64,000 nt of DNA, from assembly GCA_036346355.1 (NCBI GenBank), contig CM070588.1, positions 17,407,914-17,471,913 on the forward strand, in the 5' to 3' direction. This stretch comes from Rhipidocladum racemiflorum (lineage: Eukaryota; Streptophyta; Magnoliopsida; Poales; Poaceae). Numbering within the stretch: the stretch's first letter is position 1; every line of letters starts with the position of its first letter. Of this stretch, positions 1-8,808 are shown one piece after another. The notes beneath the pieces are model-generated. The model had not been told where the DNA came from, searched no databases, and was given only the letters and a program-made list of their open reading frames with translations. A program made the translations under genes and the position numbers.

Positions 1-65
1 GTGCCCTCAACTCAGCGATGGTCGAGTCGCGTTCTGAAACACGAGCTCGCCGTCATTTTTCCCAT

Positions 66-296
66 CTACTTAAGAAAGAGTCCACGAAAAACCCAGGGAG
101 GAATCTTACCTTCGAGCGTATGCTCAAGCCCCGCTTTTGCCTCTCGGAGCGTCATACACTGGGTCTCTAGCCCGTGGACCTCTTTCCATCTGTCGCTGTT
201 GATCTCGTTGACCTTGTCCTGATACTTTTGGTGCTCCTTGAGCTTGGGGAGCACCTTCCGAAAAAACTGCGACCTCTGCTCCGAGCGCTCTCCCAT
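66..296 (-). pseudogene. O antisense ORF, coiled-coil exon-like block
   Basis: This block reads a charged, heptad-like stretch (KVLPKLKEHQKYQDKVNEI and onward) typical of the coiled-coil C-terminal half of antisense proteins in grass Tat elements. Its borders look spliced. On the minus strand a pyrimidine-rich tract and CCTAG precede the block near 301-305, and the block ends in an AAG/GTAAG donor near 116. It lies downstream, in minus orientation, of the blocks at 320-790 and 1174-2101. The protein probably continues left of the window. Its function is unknown. Confidence 0.5.
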
Positions 297-319
297 GTCC
301 TAGGCGACAGGGCAGAGTC

Positions 320-790
320 TCAGGTGGAGGCAGCATTCCCTAATGATAACAAACTAAAGAAAGTCAGAAAACTCACCCTAACAAGCGTGCTACACCTGAC
401 GGTGAGCTCGTAAAGCTCCATCCGAGCAGCTATCTCAGCTTCTTCGTCCTCCTCCATCCCTTTCCAGTCGGAGCCCCCCTCGCTCCACACAGTCCGATTC
501 GGGGGCTTCGGCAGAGGACCGAGCGGCGGTGGCTCTCGATGCACCTCCTCCACTTCGGGAGGCGGAGCCGGGTCGAGCTCGTCGACTGCCGGGCCACTCG
601 ATGGCTCAGCGGTCGGGCCAGCAGCACGAGGTGGCGACGCCCCAGCAGCTGAGGGAGACGGTGACCTGGCCGACGAGGGGGGGGTCCCCCTTGGAGAAGC
701 CGGTTCCGGGGGCTCCTTTTCAGGAGACCCCTCCACTGGGACATCCATAGTAGGAGTCCTGAATCGGCAAAAAGGAAAACATCTCAGCAC
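320..790 (-). pseudogene. O antisense ORF, proline-rich middle block
   Basis: On the minus strand this frame encodes a Pro/Ser/Ala-rich acidic linker followed by a MEEDEEAEIAARMELYELT segment. A pyrimidine tract with CAG lies just before the linker near 757, and GTGAG or GTGTAG donor-type sites lie near 376-402. It is therefore more likely an exon of the antisense gene than a separate gene. The low-complexity composition gives no function. The real exon is probably 376-756 rather than the full open frame. Confidence 0.4.
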
Positions 791-854
791 AGATAATAAT
801 AAAAAGACAAGGATTGCCCGAAAGAATACCTCCTGGATTTTTAAACTTCATCCC

Positions 855-1085
855 AGGCTTCATCCGAGTCCCAGCACCGCTCGGAGAGGAGCCTGACCCG
901 GCACCAACAGTCGGGGCTGCCCCTGAGACAGGGGGCTGCGGCTCTGAGCCTTGTGACCCGGGGACACTGGAAGTCGAAGGCCCGTCCGGTGCGGGATCAG
1001 CAGCCTCCTCAGCCGACTACCGGCGCAGCTCATCGGCCGAGGTGTCAGCCCCTCGCTTGGCCTGAACATTCCTCAGCCGAGAGAG
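855..1085 (-). pseudogene. O antisense ORF, possible additional exon-like block
   Basis: A GC-rich stretch on the minus strand between the Transposase_28-like block and the proline-rich block has an open frame (860-1069) and ends at a CCAGGAG/GTATTC donor-type site near 829. The peptide is low complexity (Arg, Pro, Ser, Gly). It sits where the linker of the antisense protein is expected, but I recognise no domain and the frame choice is uncertain. Confidence 0.25.
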
Positions 1086-1173
1086 GCTGACGACCGGAGC
1101 GTTAGAAATGAAGGACTCACGTTCCTGAAAGAGGAACGATCACACGTTGTCAGAATCACATATCAGGCAAAAA

Positions 1174-2101
1174 TCATGGGATAACTTCTCGAGAGAGTGG
1201 AACACTCAAAGGAGGGGGAGGATTCACCGCCGAAAATTTGTGAGGGCAGCCCCTGTTGGTAATCTCAGTGCCAGGCATGAAGAAGTCAACCACCCGCGCC
1301 GCCAATGCATCTTTCGATAGGGATGTGCTTGTCTCCCGGGTGGGATCCCGAGTCCCGCCGTACTGGAACCCCAAGTGGATTCTCTCCTTTAAGGGTTGCA
1401 CTCGGCGCTGCACAAAGCTGATCGCGATCCCGGGGCCCGACAACCCCCGGTTCTTCAGATCGTTAATCCACGCCAGAAGCTCGGTGACTTGGTTTAACCT
1501 GCCGTCATCGAGAAGCTTTAGGGGCGCGGCCAGCGAAAGGGGCGAGAAAAGGATTAACATTTGCACAATAGAACCACTCCCGCCTCCAACCTTTGAGGGA
1601 GGTCTTGAGGGGGATGGCGAAGTAATGTTTCTTCAAACCCTCACGCAGCTAAAGTCCGGCGCCCCCAATGACGCTGGGAGCAGTCCGGTTCGGATGAGGC
1701 TTGAGCAGGAAGAGGGAGCGGAACAAGTCAAAATGAGGACGTATCCCAAGATACGCCTCGCAAAGTTGAACGAAGAGAGCAATGTGAAGAATGGAGTTGG
1801 GATTCAAATTGATAAGCTCGATCTCGTAGAAGTGAAGGAGCCCTCGGAAAAAGGCGCTCCCAGGAACGCTGAATCCTCGCCAAAAGAAGGACTCGAAGAA
1901 CACGATCTCATTATCCAGGGGAAGGGGATAAGGATCACCTGCGGCGGGACGGGCGGAGATCAACTCCAGTGGAGGGATAACGCCGGCCGCGACCAGCTCC
2001 TCCAGGCGGGACACCGTAGTAATAGAGGTCTCCCACCCCGTGTTCGCCAGACCGGCGCCATCCTCCGACGACGACGAAGAAGAGGAAGAAGAAGAAGACA
2101 T
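1174..2101 (-). pseudogene. O antisense ORF, N-terminal domain like Pfam 'Putative gypsy type transposon' (Transposase_28)
   Basis: The ORF starts with Met and a poly-Ser run at 2101 and reads leftwards. The segment with LPLDNEIVFFESFFWRGFS, then FYEIELINLNPNS and CEAYLGIRPHFDLFRSLF, matches the pattern I know from the plant Transposase_28 family (PF04195). Despite the name, this family has no demonstrated transposase activity. An in-frame TAG follows GGAGL near 1648. The protein resumes in another frame (PLKLLDDGRLNQVTELLAW, 1174-1566), so the copy is broken. It is antisense to O's LTR promoter and sits just upstream of O's 3' UTR, as in other Tat elements. Confidence 0.65.
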
Positions 2102-2255
2102 CTCGATGAAGGGGACCCTGTGGGAGCAACCGCCGAGAATCTTGGGCGCGAAACCAGAAACCCTAGGTCGCCTAGATCACCAAAGGAGATTCGAAGATTT
2201 CACAGTCGTGGTGGGGGAAGGGCAAGGATGTCTTTACCACAGCAAGGTTTCCCTC

Positions 2256-2263
2256 ATTTATAA
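2256..2263 (-). promoter_or_regulatory. TATA-like box upstream of the O antisense ORF
   Basis: The minus strand reads TTATAAAT about 155 bases upstream of the antisense Met codon at 2101. Spacing fits a short leader. This suggests the antisense ORF has its own promoter, but it is inference from a short AT-rich motif. Confidence 0.4.
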
Positions 2264-2399
2264 GAAATTAGTCTCAATTTTCGCCTGACGGCGGGAAAAG
2301 CAAGGGCTTCCATGCTCGATACTGGGCCAGATCTAGGGCACGTCCCATGTTGGGCCAAGAGCTGTGTCGCGCAAAACGCGGCCAGGTGTCAAGTCTGGT

Positions 2400-2770
2400 T
2401 CGAAGTTCGGGATAAAGTACGCCCCATGACGGGCCTGAACGCCGGCCGCCACGGAAGATTGGGGCCGGGCACTTTCCGAACATCCTCCAGCGGTATGCCC
2501 CATAATTTGGGGTCAATTGCGATCAGCCGTGTATAAGCGGGATCGGGTATCGTGGGAGGACTTTACTAACACGGTCTTGATAATGCGCTCCATGAGAGTG
2601 CAGGCGATGTCCGTCAATGGGCACGAGCATTACTCTATATGACCAAGGTATGCCCCATGAGGGTCGATCGAGCCGCATGGCCGGTCTGCTTGCACACCAG
2701 TAACTGCAAGTGTACCGCTGACCACGAGCCAAAAGACTATGGTATGCCCCATGAGGGCCAGCTGAGTGAC
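2400..2770 (+). repeat. O 3' UTR, degenerate copies of a 93-bp tandem repeat (left of element A)
   Basis: Phrases such as tatgccccatgagggccagc recur here (near 2652 and 2742) and continue in the array at 15578-16070. The copies left of A are diverged, and the last one is cut at 2770 by the insertion of A. No coding sequence is visible between 2264 and 2770. Confidence 0.7.
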
Positions 2771-3219
2771 TGTAACACCCCAAAATTTTGCTTTTCTTAA
2801 ATTTATGTGTGATTTGGCACTTTGGTGAATTTTTGGAATTTTCTGGAATTTATTTGGATTTATTTGGAATTTATTTGAATTTATTCCATTTTGAAATGAT
2901 TAAATAATTTAACTTTGCAAATAAAATTTTGTTGGAAATATTTTATTTGAGTCCAAAATGCCCCAAAGTATTTTCCAGAATTTTTCTGGAATTTTTCTGA
3001 GTATTTTGCTATTTTTCTTGAATTAAATGAATTATTGGAAATTATTTTAAATATTAAATCGCTGGAAAATCGAACCGGGTCGGTTACTGTTCCTCCGACC
3101 GAGCCCGAATCAGACTCGAGTTCGAGTCCGACCCGAACCCGACCCGAGCCCGTGGTTGAGCCGAACCCACTAGGTCGAACCCTACGCGTGTGACCGTTGG
3201 ATCAACCCTACGCGTGTGA

Positions 3220-3346
3220 CCGTTGGATCAAGATCCAACGGCCACGATTGAGCCACGTCGCCGGACCCGAGCCCGACCGAGCCAGCCAGCTCGCCCGAGT
3301 CCAACCCGAACCCAAACCCACGCACCGTTGGATCTTGATCCAACGG
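3220..3346. repeat. Two perfect 22-bp palindromes (CCGTTGGATC-N2-GATCCAACGG)
   Basis: Perfect palindromes occur at 3220-3241 (centre AA) and 3325-3346 (centre TT), 100-230 bases upstream of the TATA-like box. The same palindrome recurs in the LTRs of A, B and C (for example 12474, 13105, 23582, 24097, 24202, 29679, 30293, 38852, 39469). They could form hairpins or bind a dimeric factor; neither is shown. Confidence 0.85.
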
Positions 3347-3447
3347 CTGTGCGCGTGCCACGTCACCCAATCCGAGACGCCGTCGGACTCCGCCGCCGCA
3401 ACGGAGAGGACCTCGGTTTCCGTGCGTTTCACGGACGCCGAGGGCCC

Positions 3448-3455
3448 TATTTATT
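3448..3455 (+). promoter_or_regulatory. Element A 5' LTR TATA-like box
   Basis: The sequence CCCTATTTATTG sits at the step from the variable U3 to a GC-rich leader. The same motif lies at 12695-12702 in the 3' LTR, and CCCTATTTAAAG lies at the matching place in solo LTR E. Transcription probably starts about 30 bases downstream, which would leave nearly 2.9 kb of R-U5. Confidence 0.5.
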
Positions 3456-4057
3456 GTGCCGCCACCCGTGTCGGGATCACCGCTTCATTGCGCACCCGTA
3501 GCCCTAACTCACCTCGCCTGAGCCGCCGTGGTTGCGCCGCTAGAGCTCACCGGAGTTAGGAGAAGGTGCAGCCGCGGTTTTTCGCCGATAGCCGCCATCT
3601 CCGTCGTCCTCCGTCGCCGTTGACCCCAGATCCGGAACTGTGAGAGCAAGCCGCGTCGGTGAGCACCACCCACGTCGCCGGAGCGCGTCCGAAACGCCGT
3701 CGGCTAGGTCATCGTCCCCTGCGCCGGTAACCCAGCGCCGCCGCTCGCCATCGCCGGACTTCGAGCTCCCTCAGCCGTCCGATCCAGATCCAATGTCCCA
3801 GATCACGCCACGTCATCCCACGGTGAGATCCCGTCCAAAATCCCAGATCCAATCTCGGCCAGATTGGATCTAGATCCAACAGTCCAGATCAAACGCGTTC
3901 ACCCCAAACGCGTGAGTCCAGATCAATCAGGGCCGTTGATTTTCAAATCAACGGCCGAGATCTAGCCACGTGTGCGGGAGATCGATCGCCGCGGTCGGCG
4001 CCACGCCAGCGTGCATGACGACACGCGGGGCCCGCATGTCAGCGGCCCAGCCACACT

Positions 4058-4310
4058 GCACCATGACGTCACGCTGACGTCATGGCGGGCCCGCATGTCA
4101 GCGGCTGTCCCAGCCAAGCGCTGATGTCAACAATGACGTCACCAGTGGGTCCCACCTGTCAGCACAGTGGGCTGAGCCCCGCTGACGTCAGCAATGACGT
4201 CACCCGAGGGGACCCACCTGTTAGCGACACGTGGAGCCGTGGACCGAGTCCACGGTGGGCTGAGCCAAACCATGGACCACGTCCATGAACCGGCTGACGT
4301 CAGTCGCCCA
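4058..4310 (+). promoter_or_regulatory. Cluster of TGACGTCA (C-box) and CACGTG (G-box) sites in the LTR leader
   Basis: Several TGACGTCA or GACGTCA palindromes lie within 250 bp, with ACACGTGG and CCACGTGT close by. These are core sites for plant bZIP factors. The cluster is repeated in the 3' LTR (about 13315-13580), and diverged forms are present in B, C, E and G. It lies downstream of the TATA-like box, so it would act as an internal enhancer, which is inference. Confidence 0.5.
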
Positions 4311-4726
4311 ATCAGAGGCTGCCACGTGTCCTCGCTAACGCAATAATTAATTTCCGAAAAAGAAAATGATTTATTAATTCGAAATAATGATTTCAGATTT
4401 TGTTTCAAACTTCAAACGCTTATAACTTTTGCGTTTCAACTCCGATTTGAGTGATTCAAATTTCTAAATTTGTATAAAATTGAGATCTACCTAATTATGA
4501 ATTTTATTTAATTTTTGGACTAAAGTTTTTCTCTGTAATATTATTTAATTGATTATTTAAACTTTAAATAATTATAACTTTTGCATTTTAACTCCGATTT
4601 GAACGATTCCAGTTCCTAAAAATTCATAAAATTATGTTCTCTCTGTTTATGGATTTTATTTGGAGTTTTGGGATGCTTTTGCCTATTGTTTATTTGTGTA
4701 TTGCTATCTACACGTATTACGAGTAG

Positions 4727-6058
4727 ACGTTGAAGTGCCCGAAGGCTTCGAAGGAGAAGTGTTGACCCAGGAGCCAGCTCAAGACCAAGAACAAGTACTT
4801 TTTGAAGGAAAGTTATGCTTTGACCATGTTGATCCCATTTTGAAACCTATTTTGGTTCAAATTATTGCATGCTAGTTTAAATTAGAAAATGCTTTACTTA
4901 ATTATGGGTAATTAGATAAATGCCTAATTGCTGTATGACACCTTGATTACTTAGATATGTGCCATGACCCCTTGTCACCCTAGTTGTGGATTATTAGTTG
5001 GACATTACTAAATTGCCAACATGGGTTTGTAGATCGTTGTAGTATATGGCTTAGACCTGCTACGTGCTCATGACATGATTTTGGACACTCAAACGTTAAT
5101 ATTGACTTAATGACATATTGAACCTGTTTTGGAAAGGTATCATGTGATGTTGATGGCACGTGGTGCATGGTAACCAACTGGGGTTTGATAAATAGCTTTT
5201 GACTGGTGCATGTGGCAAAAACGATCAGGTGGGCTAGTTGTGGCACCGGGAATGTTGTGTTGGTTCTTCGGGTAGTCTTGCCCTGGTCACCCTAAGGACT
5301 TCACCTTGCAAGCCTTTGAACTGAGTCAATCTTGCAACCACATGTCTGTAATTGGATGGACCTAGTTGATTAAGTTGCTAATAACGTACCTGTGGGACCT
5401 CAGGAGGTCAACTACACCCTTTGTGTATGTTGTACGGGGGAGCGTACCGGGGCTGCGGCCAGGTACCCATCTAACGGTTGGTTGGCCTAAACTTCGCCTT
5501 AGCTAAGGGAAGGGTTAGTGTGCAACAACCGGGGAGGACCACTTGTACTGTTAGAAGTTTCCGAAAGACTTTGTTACGGGAACTCGCGTTTGTGGTGTTT
5601 GACTGTATCTTGTGGGTAAAGTGCATAACCTCTGCAGAGTGTAAAATCTATTCGAATAGCCGAGTCCGCGGTATTGGACATCACTCAGGAATTACAGTCA
5701 AGGGTTAGATTTTCTCAGAAATAACTTGGACTTGAAAGGTTGGGTTGGATTAATAATGATGTTGATAGAAATGTGGATTAGGATGGGAAAGATGTATACT
5801 AAACCCCTTTGAAAAGTTATTTATGCTTTACTTGTTACTACTGCTTTCGAATCTACTTATGATACTTGCTAAATGCTCTTACTGCAAAAATACCTTGAGC
5901 CACTCCTTTGTATTAAGCCATGCATGTAGTATATTAGCTGCATTCTGTGCATGACTTGCTGAGTACCAAGTATTCACCCTTGCCACAATACAACACCAGT
6001 TGAAGAGGAGACTACACCAGCTTTGGAGGAGGAGCTCCAAGAGGAACCGTCTACTTAG
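4727..6058 (+). other. LTR-embedded two-block split ORF (A 5' LTR copy)
   Basis: Block a (4727-4807, 81 bp) follows GAGTAG after a T-rich tract and ends GAAG. Its donor here reads GAAAG, a change from the GCAAG seen in the 3' LTR. Block b (6000-6058, 59 bp) follows CAACACCAG and ends at TAG. Joined at phase 1, they read an acidic Glu/Gln-rich peptide (VEVPEGFEGEVL in block a, EEELQEEPST in block b). The same blocks with equal lengths occur in every Tekay-type LTR of the window. No AUG is evident in frame. They could be a coding exon pair or a conserved spliced leader. Confidence 0.55.
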
Positions 6059-6349
6059 GGAGCAAGCCCAGTCAGTTGCCTGTGGTTTACTGGATGGCGC
6101 CACGAAGTTATCTTATTTTTTCGCTGCTATTATTTCTCTCTTAATAAGTTTCGCCCTGCGTGGCGTATATTTGTAACTTGACCATAAGGTCGAGTAACCA
6201 GTTTGACTACTTAATTAAAGTACTTTATTAGTATCGAGTGGTATGATTGTGATATTCATCAATGTTAAGACTGTGTGCACTAGCGCGTTCCTGGACTAGT
6301 GCTGAATACACAGAGGGTCCGGATTTGCAAATTCGGGTGCCGACAGAGG

Positions 6350-6362
6350 TGGTATCAGAGCC
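6350..6362 (+). other. Element A primer-binding site (tRNA-Met type)
   Basis: TGGTATCAGAGCC starts 4 bases after the LTR end. It matches the usual complement of the 3' end of initiator tRNA-Met used by plant chromoviruses. Confidence 0.88.
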
Positions 6363-6560
6363 ATACTGACCGTAGGCTCAACCCTAGCTAGAAAGGTTGT
6401 AGAGAGGATAAAACCTATTTTCTAAAGCTAAAAGTTTGTCAAGACAAGAAATGACATCTCGACTTATCCCATTCTTTCTTTTCTTGTCTCTTGCTGAATT
6501 TTTCCTCACCTTGTCACGATTTAAAAATTTCGAGTTCTTACGTGAGCACTCTTGTGACAG

Positions 6561-7276
6561 ATGGAGGGAGAGTTCAACTACGTCGATCTGGAGGTTGGTC
6601 ATGCTGCGGAACTTTGGCGTATGCTACAGACTCTCGGAGATTTTGAGAAGCCACAATACCAAGTGGACGTGATCAGACAGGCAGGATTGATCAAGGCTTG
6701 TGACGTGAAGATTGTGGTACCTGCTAGGAAGAAGGGCCCAGGCAATCGCCCGATACACTGCACTGCCAGGAGGTCTACAATGCAGATGGGTATCCAAGAG
6801 GTGTCACGACGAGCAATGCGGCACATTACCCGTATCTACGCCAGAGAATTGGAGAGCACGGTGTTCCGATATCATCCACGCAGCAATAACCTTCTTGACC
6901 CGAAGGCGATTCAGGATGAGAATGCCATGGTTACACAGTTGGCACGACTTGGTGTCGCCCAGGAGGATGTACTCGATGATACAAGCAAGGAGCTACAGAA
7001 GGCCCGCAAGGAGATCACGACAGAGAAGAACAGATGGCGGGAAGCTCAAGAGTATGTGTCACACCTTCTGCAAAGGATTGGAGAGTTAGAGACGGCATTA
7101 TGCGCACCAGCCGGAGCCAATGCTCGAGCTGCCTGAGCGAACCGAGGAGCCGGAGCTTGAGGAGGACATCGCTTCTTCGACTACCACAGATGACCACGAT
7201 TCTTTGGACATGGCGATCATTCGCGCCTATGCCGCAGCATCCGTATCCAGGCCGTGGAGGTTTTCTCGATGAGTGA
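6561..7276 (+). pseudogene. Element A ORF1: extra ORF upstream of gag, function unknown
   Basis: The Met codon at 6561 comes right after CAG in a splice-acceptor-like context. The open frame reads 191 aa to a TGA at 7134. Related copies in B and C run on to a GGFLDE-type C-terminus, which A has in another frame up to 7276, so A carries a frameshift near its 3' end. A conserved core (TARRST, then GIQEVSRRAMR, then ELESTVFRYHPR) is followed by a predicted coiled coil (KELQKARKEITTEKNRWRE). It is not gag, which follows at 7562. Extra ORFs of unknown role are known in plant Ty3/gypsy elements. I cannot assign a function. Confidence 0.7.
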
Positions 7277-7561
7277 GCGTAGGTTCTATAGTGAGACTCC
7301 TTCGCCGAGTCGCGTCATAGAATAAAGAGTCACCCTTTAGGCGTTAGACTCCAGTGTTAGTTCGATTTGGATTTTCATTGCTTCTTTGAGTGTGCAGTAT
7401 GTGTTGCAAGGCCCCTAGGCATTGTAAGCAACCATACCAAGTTACTATTGATTAAAATAATAAAGTTGGACTTTAAGTTACACCTTTCGCCCCGCATAAG
7501 TTCCATACTACTTGTCTATTCTTGTTTCCCTCTCATCTCTAAAACCTAGAGCAAACCACAG

Positions 7562-8746
7562 ATGGTAAACACTCATGGAAACCTTGGAGGCAGTGGAAGT
7601 GGTTCTCGCCCAGCAGAAAACCCCAATGATGGAGCACCAGCACCGCCAGTTGATATGCAGAATTTCGAAGCTTTTCTTGCTGCTCAGACTCAGTTGATGC
7701 ATGCCATGATGCAACAGATGCAGCACGTCACTGCTCAGGCCACTGCTAATCAAGTCAATCAGGGACAACGCCAGAACACAAGACTGTCAGAATTCATGAG
7801 GACTCATCCACCCACTTTCTCCTGGAATGCTAATCCGTTGGAGGCTGATGATTGGTTAAGGTCAATTGAGAGGAAGCTACACATCGCTCAATGCATGGGA
7901 AATGAGAAGGTACTCTACGCTTCTCATCAGTTGGTAGGGACAGCCGCCGAATGGTGGGAGAACTTCTGTGCCACGCAAGAGAACCCTCAAGATATCACTT
8001 GGGAGGAGTTCACAGTTGCGTTCCGTCAGTATCACGTGCCTGAAGGAATCATGGACCTCAAGAAGGAGGAGTTCAGAGCACTGAAGCAGGGTAATCAGCC
8101 GGTGGCCGAATACCTGAACAAGTTCACACAGCTTGCTCACTACGCACCTGAGGATGTAGCGACAGATAAAGCTAGACAGTCTCGTTTCAAGAAGGGACTT
8201 AACTCAGGATTGCAGGTGGGACTGATCACCCACACCTTTCCAGATTTCCAAGAGTTGGTGAATAAGGCGCTTATTCTTGAGGACAAGCGCAAGGAACTGG
8301 ATGAGAACAGGAAGCGCAGGATGCAGCATCAGGGATCGCGTCAGGGAGCACAGCAACATTTGAGGGTTGCGCCAAATCAGCTTTTCAAATTCCAGCCACA
8401 GAATGCAACAAGGACAACGTCACCAGCACCAAGACCCGTGAATCAGAACTATCAGACCCCAGCCCCAGCCAGAAACGTCGCTTCAGGCAGTCAATAAGGG
8501 ACAGTGAGACGCTGCTACAACTGCAACGAGCCAGGACACTTTGCCAATAGTTGCCCAAAGAAGACAGCAGGAGTGACCCCAGTTCGCTTCAATCTGGGAT
8601 CCACACCAGCTAGGACGCCAGCACCAGGAGCCACACCCCAGACCGTGGTGAGAGCCCGAGTCAACCATGTCACCGCAGATGCACTGCAGAATGCCACAGA
8701 CGTCGTACTGGGTAAGTTACTAGTCAACTCGATTACACCTGCTTGA
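7562..8746 (+). pseudogene. gag: Element A gag (capsid and nucleocapsid)
   Basis: The Met at 7562 (MVNTHGNLGG) directly follows CCACAG. The Gly/Pro-rich start leads into the retrotransposon gag core with WLRSIERKLHIAQCMGNEK, EWWENF and ALKQGNQPVAEYLNKFTQLA, as in Tekay-type gag. An in-frame TAA at 8495 separates it from the zinc knuckle CYNCNEPGHFANSC (CX2CX4HX4C, about 8513-8554). The protein packages element RNA into cytoplasmic particles. With the stop, this copy would lose the RNA-binding knuckle. Confidence 0.9.
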
Positions 8747-8808
8747 TTTTGTTTGATTCCGGAGCTTCGCATTAGTTTGTTTCTCAAGGAATTGCTGCTA
8801 AAAATGAT
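8730..8808 (+). pseudogene. Element A protease active-site region, broken
   Basis: By alignment with B (DSGASHSF at about 18530), the aspartic protease motif lies here. A small change before TTTGATTCCGGAGCTTC and a TAG where B has TCG disrupt the frame. The protease would normally process the Gag-Pol polyprotein. This copy cannot encode it in one frame. Confidence 0.7.

Larger units (their letters stand above)
2771..6345 (+). repeat. Element A 5' LTR
   Basis: It begins TGTAACACCC and ends GTGCCGACA directly before the primer site. It is 3,575 bp, near-identical over most of its length to 12051-15577. Differences from the 3' LTR include a 26-bp tandem duplication (about 3178-3229) and 23 extra bases near 5570-5592 that the 3' copy lacks. 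Layout: AT-rich start, palindromes near 3220 and 3325, TATA-like box at 3448, GC-rich leader, TGACGTCA cluster (4058-4310), AT-rich intron-like stretch, two exon-like blocks (4727 and 6000). Confidence 0.93.

Noticed and set aside
2040..2110. Poly-acidic (DDDEEEE) ORF on the + strand
   Set aside because: It is the complement of the poly-Ser codons at the start of the antisense ORF on the minus strand, which has the recognisable domain.
3640..3873. Leader ORF in A as the missing first exon of the split ORF
   Set aside because: The frame needed to join block a at phase 1 has no ATG in A, B or C, and A and C differ by a single-base indel in this stretch, so the leader does not look coding.
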